DNA of 21,113 nucleotides, from NCBI RefSeq assembly GCF_035942955.1, contig NZ_DASZCQ010000099.1, positions 1 to 21,113 on the forward strand, in the 5' to 3' direction. Source of the DNA: DASYTH01 sp035942955 (GTDB lineage: Bacteria > Actinomycetota > Actinomycetes > Mycobacteriales > Pseudonocardiaceae). The notes under the pieces were generated by a model that had not been told where the DNA came from, did not search any database, and worked only from the letters and a program-made list of their open reading frames with translations. Numbering within the stretch: the first letter of the stretch is position 1; each line of letters starts with the position of its first letter. This document shows, in pieces, positions 14,987 through 21,113 of the stretch. Both the position numbers and the translations under genes were made by a program.

Positions 14987-15106
14987 ATGGTCAGGCGTAC
15001 GTGGGGTCGCAGTGGGATCGTCGTCAGCGGGTTGGGTTTCGGGTGCGCAAATGAGGGCTATTTGTCGATACTTCCCACGCCGGCAACTCACCGAGCTCCG
15101 GAGTGA
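14987..15106 (+). pseudogene. Aldo/keto reductase N-terminal remnant
   Basis: After GGAGGG (14977-14982) an ATG opens a 39-codon frame beginning MVRRTWGRSGIVVSGLGFGC. The first 20 residues match the AKR opening (R-x-L/W-G-x-S-G-I-x-V-S-x-L-G-F-G-C) that builds the bottom strands and first barrel strand. Similarity stops at about base 15046; the remaining 19 codons (ANEGYLSILPTP...) are unrelated and end at TGA 15104-15106. The catalytic Asp, Tyr, Lys and His are all absent. The matching C-terminal part lies at 20341-20633 on the same strand. Bases 15107-15224 hold nothing I can support beyond a weak 5-bp hairpin (15195-15210). Confidence 0.72.
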
Positions 15107-15224
15107 ATCCTCGGTTTCATCGGCACGTCGGCATCAAGAGTTTAACTCCGCCGCGCAATGAGCTTGGATTCTATGACGGCGTCGATGGTAACGCTGTTGT
15201 GCGACCAACACGCGAGGTTCAAGA

Positions 15225-17717
15225 TCAGGTTTGGTCTGGGGTTGCGGGGATCGGGTTCGGGCCGGCCGGGCGATCGGGTGGTGATGATGCCGGAATGGCC
15301 GAAGGTGTTCGGGGAGTGGTGGGTGGGTTGTGGTTTCGGTAGGTATGGCTGAGGTGGTCTTGGAGGCGGGCGTGGCGGAATTGGTAGACGGCGCCGGCTT
15401 GGCGGAGTATCCCGCGGTGGTAGGCGTCGTCGAGGAAGGCGGTTATTGTCCAGGGCAGCCGTCCGGTAAAGGGTAGCCAAATGCGAGACAGGATCACCCA
15501 TTGTCCCCAGGCGGTGAAGACGAAGGCGTAGAAGCAAGCAAGGCTGAGCCCCGCGACGGTTCCGAGGAGGAGCGCGTCGGGCAGGTCCCAGATGACGGGC
15601 AGGCCCAGGACGCCGTGGAGCAGGTCGATCACGAGCCGGCCACCGAATGCGATCACGAGCGTGCCGATGGGGACGAGGAGAAGTATCTGGCGGAGCACCG
15701 TGGTGCGGTTGGCGGTCAGCAGGCTGGTCGGGTTGGCGGCGAACCGGATGTTCATTGGTGCTTCCATTGCGGTCACCAAAACGAATCCCAGTCCGGTGGC
15801 GAGTCCGAAGACGAGTCCGTACGCGAGCATGTTGTTGAGGGTTGTCTCGATCATCACCGCGCGCTCGGGCGGGAATCCGTAGAGCAGTCCGCGGATCACC
15901 GTGCCCGCGGGTCCAAATCCTAGGCCGAACACGAGGCCGCCGAGGAGCCCGGCTGCGAACCTCGTCGTGTAGGTGCGCCTGAGCGGTGTTCTGGTTCTGC
16001 CGCCCAGCCCCCGTATCTGCACGCGGAACGGTTCGAACGTCACCCTGCTGTAGCGGATCGTGAGGCCGTACACGAGCCCCGCGGCAAGGCCGGCGACCGG
16101 CCCGATCACCAGTCCTTCCACCAGCCCGGCTCGAAGTCCCTGCGACACCCCGTAGCGGATGATGTATTGGGGCAGGTACACGAGCCAGTCGCAGAAGACG
16201 GTGGCCAGCGTGGACACCACCACGGCGATCAGGATGCGCGATGAGTCGCGCAGAGTGCTTCCCAACTGCCACCAGGCCAGGTCACGCGTGTCGAGCCGGT
16301 CGAGGTGTTGGGCGAGGTAGCCCAGCCAGTGCTGGACGCGTTCCGGATCCCAGGTCCGGAATGGGCCGTGGCGGCCGGGGCCGGGTTGCTGTGGCGGCTG
16401 GGTGCGGTAGACGGTGGGCACGAACCTGCCCAGCAAGTGGTCTTCGAGGGCTTTCCGCGTCGGAAACCGGGTGGTGTCCAGCAGGTCGGTCGGGTTCTGG
16501 CCGGGCGTGTCGCTGTATACGGTGCGGGCAAGGCCGACCATCAGCGGGGTGTTCAGCGCCGCGGCGAGGTTGGCGCCGGCGCGGCTGCCCGGGTTGCGCA
16601 GCTCGTTCAGGACGGGATCCCACACGGTGCCGGTTGCGCCGGGTTCGTCGCCCCGGGCGATCCTCCTCGCCGTGCGGGGAAGGTAGTTGATCAGATCGGT
16701 GGGGGTAAGCGGGGTCAGCTCGATACCAGCGGCCCAGGTCAGCACGTCGGTCTCCTGGACCGCCTGGTCGTACTCGTCGGGACGGCTGGTCACCACCAGC
16801 GGCAGCGAGGTGCGGTTGAGCGCCTCCAGTGCGGTACGCCGCAGGCCGTCGGCGATCTCGTCGAACCCATCGAGAACCGGCAAGATTCGGCCGGTCTCGA
16901 CCAGCGCGGCGGCCAGCGTCGACCGACCAGGGGCGGAGGCGAGTAGACCGGGGTAGTCGCGCAGCAGCTGACCTGTCAGCCAGTCTCGGAACTCGGTGCT
17001 CGCCGGATTCCACGAGCCCAGGTGGAAGATCACCGGTACCGGGTCGGTGCTCGTGCGGGTCCGGAGGTAGTCCAGGACGAACCGCAATGTCAGGACCGTC
17101 TTCCCGGACCCGCCGCTGCCCAGCACGACCAGCCGCCCGGACGGGATCAGCCGGAATCTGTTGGCGATCTCGTCCAGTTCGCCGGTCAGGTTCAACGGGC
17201 TTGCTGTGGCCCCGGGCGGCATGCGGTGAATGTTGTCCCAGTGATCGGTCAGGCGCGTGGGGGCCGTACGCCACCGTATGGGCAGCGGGAACGGATCGTG
17301 GATACGGCGTTGCTCCTCCTCCCATTGCCAGCGGCGAGCAACCGCCTGCGCGAGTTGGTCGGCAGCTTCGGCCAGCGCGTCCGCGGACGCGGACGGTGCG
17401 CCGTGCGCTGCCGGGCCGGGGACCGGGTCGACAACACTCGCCGGATCGCCTACCGCCGCAGCCGAACCGCTGTGGTCAATGCCGTCCGGGGAGGGGATCT
17501 CACCGAATTCGGCGAGCAGTTTCCGCCGTTCGTCCGGTGCGAGATCCAGGGCATCGGCCAACCGTGTCACCGTGCCGATCCGCGGGTCGGTGGGCTCGCC
17601 GGTCTCCAGCCGTCGGATTGTGCGCACCGCAATCCCAGACCGCTCCGCCAACTGTTCCTGAGTCATCCCCGCCCGACGCCGCAGCTGACGCAGCAGCGCA
17701 CCGAACTGCCTCGTCAC
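15225..17717 (-). CDS. XRE-HTH / NACHT NTPase / multi-helix membrane protein
   Basis: An 830-residue STAND-type protein. Residues about 3-60 form an XRE helix-turn-helix (LRQLRRRAGMTQEQLAERSG, then RTIRRLETGEP). A linker rich in Ala/Pro (about 75-125) follows. The NACHT domain has Walker A GSGGSGKT (about 200-207), Walker B LPVLDGFDEIA (about 279-289) and VVTSRPDEY (about 308-316). From about residue 490 there are roughly eight to nine hydrophobic helices, and a conserved-looking VYQFRHARLQDHL close to the C-terminus. NACHT proteins in bacteria include antiphage sensors; HTH-NACHT-TM forms are common in actinomycetes without assigned function. GTG 17717 is chosen because GGGAGG (17730-17725) lies 7 bases before it; GTG 17732 is the alternative. 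It diverges from the esterase gene. Confidence 0.9.
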   Translation of the reverse strand: MTRQFGALLRQLRRRAGMTQEQLAERSGIAVRTIRRLETGEPTDPRIGTVTRLADALDLAPDERRKLLAEFGEIPSPDGIDHSGSAAAVGDPASVVDPVPGPAAHGAPSASADALAEAADQLAQAVARRWQWEEEQRRIHDPFPLPIRWRTAPTRLTDHWDNIHRMPPGATASPLNLTGELDEIANRFRLIPSGRLVVLGSGGSGKTVLTLRFVLDYLRTRTSTDPVPVIFHLGSWNPASTEFRDWLTGQLLRDYPGLLASAPGRSTLAAALVETGRILPVLDGFDEIADGLRRTALEALNRTSLPLVVTSRPDEYDQAVQETDVLTWAAGIELTPLTPTDLINYLPRTARRIARGDEPGATGTVWDPVLNELRNPGSRAGANLAAALNTPLMVGLARTVYSDTPGQNPTDLLDTTRFPTRKALEDHLLGRFVPTVYRTQPPQQPGPGRHGPFRTWDPERVQHWLGYLAQHLDRLDTRDLAWWQLGSTLRDSSRILIAVVVSTLATVFCDWLVYLPQYIIRYGVSQGLRAGLVEGLVIGPVAGLAAGLVYGLTIRYSRVTFEPFRVQIRGLGGRTRTPLRRTYTTRFAAGLLGGLVFGLGFGPAGTVIRGLLYGFPPERAVMIETTLNNMLAYGLVFGLATGLGFVLVTAMEAPMNIRFAANPTSLLTANRTTVLRQILLLVPIGTLVIAFGGRLVIDLLHGVLGLPVIWDLPDALLLGTVAGLSLACFYAFVFTAWGQWVILSRIWLPFTGRLPWTITAFLDDAYHRGILRQAGAVYQFRHARLQDHLSHTYRNHNPPTTPRTPSAIPASSPPDRPAGPNPIPATPDQT

Positions 17718-17798
17718 GTCGGCGCCTCCCACCCTGCCGGGTCGTCCGAGCTGACTTTACCGCGATGACCGGCCAAATTCGGCCGACTAGCGGCCTGG

Positions 17799-17814
17799 CC
17801 GGCTGACCAGCCGG
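17799..17814. promoter_or_regulatory. Inverted repeat in the NACHT/esterase divergent region
   Basis: CCGGCT-GACC-AGCCGG is a perfect 6-bp inverted repeat. A second, shorter one, GGCC-AAATTC-GGCC (17771-17784), is 14 bases away. Both lie in the 177-base gap between divergent starts and could be the site bound by the HTH domain of the NACHT protein. This is positional inference only. Confidence 0.35.
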
Positions 17815-17894
17815 AACACCACCATTGTCGACACCGCCCTGGAAGCCGAGAACGGGCGGGACTCGCCGCACGAAGCAAGGTCAATCCCCGAGAA

Positions 17895-18992
17895 ATGGTA
17901 ATTCCCATGACAATTCGTCCCCAGAAACCTATCCGGCGTGGACTCGCCCTGGTGGCCGGCCTGGCCATCACATCCGCACCGGCCACCGCGGACGCGACCG
18001 CCCAGACAGCACCACCGCTGTTCGACAGCGGCTTCGGCCTGACCGTCGTCAGCCAGCCGGCGTGGGTCGACGCCACCCGCCGCACCTTCACCTTCGCCGT
18101 GGCTTCCGACCAGGTCCCCACCCCCACCCTGCTGCCCGGCCAAACCGCCGGCCAGCACGTCATCATGGTCACCTTGCCCACCGACTACGACAGCACCGGC
18201 GCTACGCGATACCCGGTGCTGTATGCGTTGCACGGCAACGCCGATTACCCTAACACCCTGCGGAACCAGCGGATCACCGAGCAGTCGACGCAGACGGCGC
18301 CACTCATTACGGTGCACCCCAACGGCAGCGGGCGCGGCTGGTACTCCAACTGGGTCAGCCCCGGTGCGCTCGGCCCGCAGAACTGGGAGACCTTCCACCT
18401 CGACCAGGTGATCCCCCTCATCGACGCCAACCTACGGACCATCCCCACCAGGAACGGCCGAGCCATCGTCGGCCACTCCATGGGCGGCTTCGGTGCGTTC
18501 CACTACGCCGAGCACCGGCCGGACCTGTTCAGCTACGTCGGCAGCCTCTCCGGTGGTCTGGACCTTCTCAACCAGGAACAGCGCCTCGCCGTGGTCGAGA
18601 CCGAACTGGACCCGTCCTCCGGCACCCCGACCGCGGGGATCGACTCGATCTTCGGCCCGCCGTTCTGGCCATTCGACGGCGTATGGAATGCGCAGAGCCC
18701 AGCCCAGCACGTCGAGCCACTGCGCGGCATGGGGGTCGCCATGTACGTCGGCAACGGTGGCGACCTCACCGTCGACCCGATCCAAGCCATCGTGGAGAAC
18801 CGGGCCAGGGAAACCAACCTCGTCACCGCGGCCAACCTCACCGCCGCCGGCATCCCCTACGACTTCATCGACTACGGCGACGGCGGCACCTGGGCACCGG
18901 GCTGCACCGGCAAGCACAGCCAGGAACCGTGCCTGCAAGCCGACATGAACCACTTCATCCCACTGATCATGCGGCGCCTCCAACATCCCTGA
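17895..18992 (+). CDS. Secreted esterase, antigen-85-like alpha/beta hydrolase
   Basis: A 365-residue protein with an N-terminal signal peptide (RRGLALVAGLAITSAPATA) and the PF00756 esterase fold: YPVLYALHGN (oxyanion region), the nucleophile elbow GHSMGG with Ser at about residue 195, and a terminal histidine in DMNHFIPL that fits the triad. Relatives include antigen 85 mycolyltransferases and various acyl or feruloyl esterases. The substrate cannot be told from sequence, and antigen-85 function is not implied. Two ATGs are possible, 17895 and 17907; neither has a strong ribosome site. It is the first plus-strand gene of the island, 90 bases upstream of the zinc-finger-like gene. Confidence 0.85.
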   Translation: MVIPMTIRPQKPIRRGLALVAGLAITSAPATADATAQTAPPLFDSGFGLTVVSQPAWVDATRRTFTFAVASDQVPTPTLLPGQTAGQHVIMVTLPTDYDSTGATRYPVLYALHGNADYPNTLRNQRITEQSTQTAPLITVHPNGSGRGWYSNWVSPGALGPQNWETFHLDQVIPLIDANLRTIPTRNGRAIVGHSMGGFGAFHYAEHRPDLFSYVGSLSGGLDLLNQEQRLAVVETELDPSSGTPTAGIDSIFGPPFWPFDGVWNAQSPAQHVEPLRGMGVAMYVGNGGDLTVDPIQAIVENRARETNLVTAANLTAAGIPYDFIDYGDGGTWAPGCTGKHSQEPCLQADMNHFIPLIMRRLQHP

Positions 18993-19081
18993 CGTTTCAC
19001 GGGCACCAACCCGCGCCGGGCCCGGCATCACCCGACGGGCCCGGCGCCCACAATTCCCAATTCCGTCGAGAAAGGACCGGC

Positions 19082-19483
19082 ATGGCCGGAAACTACCGGT
19101 ACCACTGCGGCGAATGCAGTTACCGGACACCATGGCTTAGCGAGACGCAAGGCGCCGAACGGCAAATCGACCACTACGCGAACAATCACCCAGGAATTCC
19201 ACCCGGTGGCCAGGTCGAGGTCCGACCCAACACGAACAACGCCGCCGGCTGCCTGGCACTCATGGGAATCCTGCTCGTACTTCTGCTGCTCGTAGCCACG
19301 TGCCAAGGCCGACAAAAAAGCGCTCCGACGCCGCCAACGACAAGCCCCGTGCGAATCACGCTGGCGACTGTCGGAGCGGAGATCAGAACGAATACGAACC
19401 CGTCTGCACATACATTCCGATTCGCGTCGCCGGGCCGTTCGACGGGCGCCGTTCGCCCGCCGGTGGATCCGGGTCTGACCTGA
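19082..19483 (+). CDS. Small membrane protein with N-terminal C2H2-type zinc-finger-like motif
   Basis: A 133-residue protein, family not recognised. The N-terminal 45 residues contain C9, C12, H31 and H36 (CGEC ... DHYANNH), a C-x2-C-x18-H-x4-H pattern suited to one zinc ion. One strong membrane helix follows (about residues 53-74, CLALMGILLVLLLLVATC). The tail is Thr/Ser/Pro-rich with little predicted structure, and its outer residues may be poorly conserved. GAAAGGA about 5 bases before ATG 19082 is a good ribosome site. The cyclase-like gene starts 14 bases after the stop, so the two are probably co-transcribed. The finger would be cytosolic if the tail is outside. Confidence 0.7.
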   Translation: MAGNYRYHCGECSYRTPWLSETQGAERQIDHYANNHPGIPPGGQVEVRPNTNNAAGCLALMGILLVLLLLVATCQGRQKSAPTPPTTSPVRITLATVGAEIRTNTNPSAHTFRFASPGRSTGAVRPPVDPGLT

Positions 19484-19497
19484 ATGGAGCACACGAG

Positions 19498-20187
19498 ATG
19501 GCCCCGATCCCTCGCATCGTCGCCCGTCGACTCCGGCTGGCTGCCCTGTCCGCCCTCGGCCAGGGCATCGCCCGGAACTCATGGGCCGACCCGGCCGGTA
19601 TCGCCGGCACCGCACGACGGGCATTGTGTGTGGCAGTGGACATCAAGAACTGGAGCGGCCGGCCGGTCCCGGAACAGATCCAGGCCCAGCACGCACTCGT
19701 CACCGCGGTCCGCACCGCCTGCGCCGCCGCCGGCTTGCCCGGCAGGTTCGCGCAGGTAAACGGCGACGGCGTGCTCGTGATCGCGCCCAGCGGCATCGAC
19801 GAGACCCGGGCGATCCCCGCTCTCATCCAGGGCCTGCGGGTCGCGCTGCACCACCAGAACCGGATACTGTCCGAAGGCGCGCGTGCCCGACTGCGGGTGG
19901 CGCTCACCGAAGGCATAATCGCCTCGGGCCCCGCGGGCGTCGGCGGAAGAGCCGTCATCGAATGCTTCCGGCTCTTGAACAGCCCGCCCGTACGACAAGC
20001 TCTGGACGAGTCCCACGCCGGCGACCTGGCCGTCATCGTCTCCGACCACCTCTACCGCGACGTCATCGAGCATGGCTTCCACGGCCTGCCGGCCTACGAG
20101 TTTCAGCCCACCGATTGCTCGATCCCCGACAAGGAATTCCACACACGGGCCTGGGTATACGCCCCGGGCTCGGCCATGGCGGTCTAG
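19498..20187 (+). CDS. Class III nucleotidyl-cyclase-like signalling protein
   Basis: A 229-residue protein. After about 40 N-terminal residues, the core follows the class III cyclase pattern: first strand with metal Asp in VAVDIKNWS (D48), the hairpin FAQVNGDGVLVIAP with second Asp D90, then RVALTEGIIASGPAGVGGRAVIECFRLL, and a terminal VIVSDHLYRDVIEHG segment. Similar cyclase-like domains are widespread in actinomycetes, and I recall them near NACHT or STAND proteins. Both metal-binding aspartates are kept, so catalysis is possible. The substrate-choosing residues are not recognisable, so the product (cAMP, cGMP, other or none) is open. ATG 19498 with GGAG eight bases upstream is preferred; an open frame extends back to 19300 but shadows the membrane protein gene. 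Confidence 0.72.
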   Translation: MAPIPRIVARRLRLAALSALGQGIARNSWADPAGIAGTARRALCVAVDIKNWSGRPVPEQIQAQHALVTAVRTACAAAGLPGRFAQVNGDGVLVIAPSGIDETRAIPALIQGLRVALHHQNRILSEGARARLRVALTEGIIASGPAGVGGRAVIECFRLLNSPPVRQALDESHAGDLAVIVSDHLYRDVIEHGFHGLPAYEFQPTDCSIPDKEFHTRAWVYAPGSAMAV

Positions 20188-20192
20188 CGCAC

Positions 20193-20213
20193 CGGCCCGA
20201 GCTTTCCGGGCCG
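20193..20213 (+). terminator. Hairpin terminator after cyclase-like gene
   Basis: CGGCCCG (20193-20199) and CGGGCCG (20207-20213) pair perfectly around a 7-base loop, 6 bases after the stop codon. It ends the plus-strand unit of the island. The following bases 20214-20340 show no supported gene. Confidence 0.7.
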
Positions 20214-20340
20214 CGCACCTGCCGTTCGGCCACCTCTCGGGGGCTCTGCCGGGTGCCGGTGGCGATCCCGTCGAGAATCGTCCGGCTACACAAATCCGGT
20301 GTGGACATCCCGAGTGGACTGAGTGGTGTGGTGACGTTGC

Positions 20341-20633
20341 CACCTTCCTGGCTCGGGATCCGGCTGGATCCCGCTGTTTCGCGACGGCCGCCCGACCGCC
20401 CACGGGCTGCGCCGCCTCGCCGCGATCCGAGACGTGCTCACCAGCGACGGCCGCACCCTGGCCCAGGGCGCGCTGGGCTGGCTGTGGGCCGTCGGCGACA
20501 ACACCGTGCCGATCCCGGGATTCAAGGGGATGCGCCAGGCCGAGAGAATGCCGGAGCGCTGGCGTTCGGTCCACTCGCACCGGACCAGCTGGCACAGATC
20601 GACGCCCTGCTCGACGACGAAGAGACGGACTGA
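20341..20633 (+). pseudogene. Aldo/keto reductase C-terminal remnant with frameshift
   Basis: Without any start codon, the frame from 20341 reads into AKR sequence at about 20359: SGWIPLFRDGRPTAHG, then RRLAAIRDVLTSDGRTLAQG, ALGWLWAVGDNTVPIPGFKG and MRQAE. At about 20542-20546 one base is missing, and the family sequence continues in the next frame as ENAGALAFGPLAPDQLAQID up to TGA 20631-20633. VPIPGFK is the cofactor-binding strand of NADPH-dependent AKRs, and EENAGAL is its usual follow-on helix. The N-terminal half is at 14987-15046. Four bases separate the stop from the broken merR gene, so the two were once one operon. Confidence 0.8.
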
Positions 20634-20637
20634 CACG

Positions 20638-21074
20638 ATGACCGTGGCCCCGGCGGCGGGATACACGATCCGGGAGGCGGCCGGCAGGATCGGCCTGACC
20701 CAGGACACCGTCCGGTACTACGAGCGCATCGGGCTGGTGCCGCCGGTCGCGCGGGACCGCAGCGGCTACCGCCGGTAGACCGATGACGACCTGGAATGGC
20801 TGGTCTTCGTGACCCGGCTGCGCGCAACGGGATGCCGATCGCCGACATCGCCACGTTCGTCGGGTTGGCCATGCGGGGTGTCGAGACGGTGCCGCAACGG
20901 CTGGGGCTGCTGGAGGCGCACCGGCAGGCGGTGGAGGCGCAGTGGCGCGAAGTGCGCGGCCACCTGCGCCTGATCAAGGCGAAGATCGGCTACTACCGGA
21001 AGCTGGTGGCCGCCGCCTCCGCCGAGCCCGACACCGGCGCGCCCCCGGCGCCCCACGTCAAAGGCCGCTGCTGA
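20638..21074 (+). pseudogene. MerR-family regulator, broken by nonsense codon and frameshift
   Basis: ATG 20638 opens YTIREAAGRIGLTQDTVRYY, the winged-helix start of a MerR regulator, followed by ERIGLVPPVARDRSGYRR. The next codon, normally Tyr (family SGYRRY), is TAG (20776-20778). Family sequence resumes at once as TDDDLEWLVFVTRLRATG. A one-base deletion near 20827-20831 then moves it to the next frame: MPIADIATFVG and the long dimerisation helix ending YYRKLVAAA, to TGA 21072-21074. Intact it would be about 145 residues. No conserved Cys metal site is seen; the type resembles regulators adjoining AKR genes. The last 39 bases of the window show nothing further. Confidence 0.85.
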
Positions 21075-21113
21075 CCGCCATCCCCGCCGGCTGGACGCGG
21101 CGACCCGGTTGGC

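Larger units (their letters stand above)
15047..20340. mobile_element. Putative 5.3-kb genomic island interrupting an AKR-merR operon
   Basis: The segment is bounded by the two halves of one aldo/keto reductase gene on the same strand (N-terminal 20 codons ending about 15046, C-terminal 90 or so codons starting about 20341-20360). It carries the NACHT, esterase, zinc-finger-like membrane and cyclase-like genes. About 200 middle AKR codons are missing, so the event was replacement or insertion plus deletion. No integrase, transposase, terminal repeat or target duplication is visible, so the mechanism is unknown and the edges are approximate. Confidence 0.55.

Noticed and set aside
15370..15400. 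The plus strand GCGTGGCGGAATTGGTAGAC looks like the 5' part and D-arm of tRNA-Leu.
   Set aside because: No anticodon arm, T-arm (GGTTCGAATCC-like) or matching acceptor follows. The stretch is inside the NACHT gene and encodes on the other strand the conserved-looking motif VYQFRHARLQ. The resemblance is best taken as chance, although it could fool a tRNA finder and might be considered as an attachment-site relic.
15142..16272. A 376-codon minus-strand frame overlapping the NACHT gene in another register.
   Set aside because: Arg/Pro/His-rich shadow frame; the NACHT register has membrane helices and continuous family character.
20063..20308. An 81-codon minus-strand frame across the end of the cyclase-like gene and the following gap.
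   Set aside because: Overlaps the cyclase-like gene and its terminator, has no ribosome site and no recognisable motif.
1..21113. CRISPR arrays, insertion-sequence ends, rRNA or phage integrase.
   Set aside because: I looked for regularly spaced repeats, terminal inverted repeats with transposase motifs, and tyrosine or serine recombinase motifs and saw none.

Overview
This window comes from a high-GC actinomycete. Coding strands are strongly GC-biased at third positions, several starts are GTG or TTG, and many genes are joined by ATGA or GTGA overlaps. The gene families (CsoR, an EspR-like regulator, a MAB_1171c-type membrane protein, PucR, a NACHT-TM protein) fit Pseudonocardiales or relatives. 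I cannot name a genus from the sequence alone.

Region A (1-4804, minus strand) is a copper-response locus. A CsoR repressor, a CopZ-type chaperone, a secreted His-rich protein and a CopA-type P1B ATPase (3' end outside the window) form one operon. A near-ideal CsoR operator sits inside its promoter spacer. Upstream on the same strand lie a 57-residue membrane peptide and a ferric-reductase-like six-helix protein, coupled by a GTGA overlap.

Region B (4804-8274) holds an OmpR-type response regulator and its sensor kinase on the plus strand. They face a BlaI-type repressor and an M56/BlaR1-type membrane protease on the minus strand. The kinase reading frame runs about 150 bases over the 3' end of the protease gene. 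A short DUF305 remnant lies upstream of the BlaI gene.

Region C (8275-12217) encodes two secreted beta-propeller-like proteins on the plus strand: an LVIVD-repeat protein whose predicted mature N-terminus is histidine, and a YncE-like protein. A convergent PucR/CdaR-type regulator follows, separated from them by a 10-bp-stem terminator.

Region D (12736-14900) is a tight three-gene cassette: an EspR-like HTH protein, an ImmA/IrrE-type metallopeptidase and a seven-helix MAB_1171c-type membrane protein. I know the grouping from actinomycetes but know of no assigned function.

Region E (about 14926-21074) is the most unusual part. A MerR-type operator and the first 20 codons of an aldo/keto reductase lie at 14927-15046. 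The last 90 or so codons of an aldo/keto reductase, followed by a broken MerR gene, lie at 20341-21074. Between the two halves are about 5.3 kb carrying an XRE-NACHT-multi-TM protein, a secreted esterase, a zinc-finger-like membrane protein and a class III nucleotidyl-cyclase-like protein. The simplest reading is that an island replaced the middle of an AKR-merR operon, whose remains are now decaying. The NACHT and cyclase-like pair makes the island a candidate immune or signalling module.
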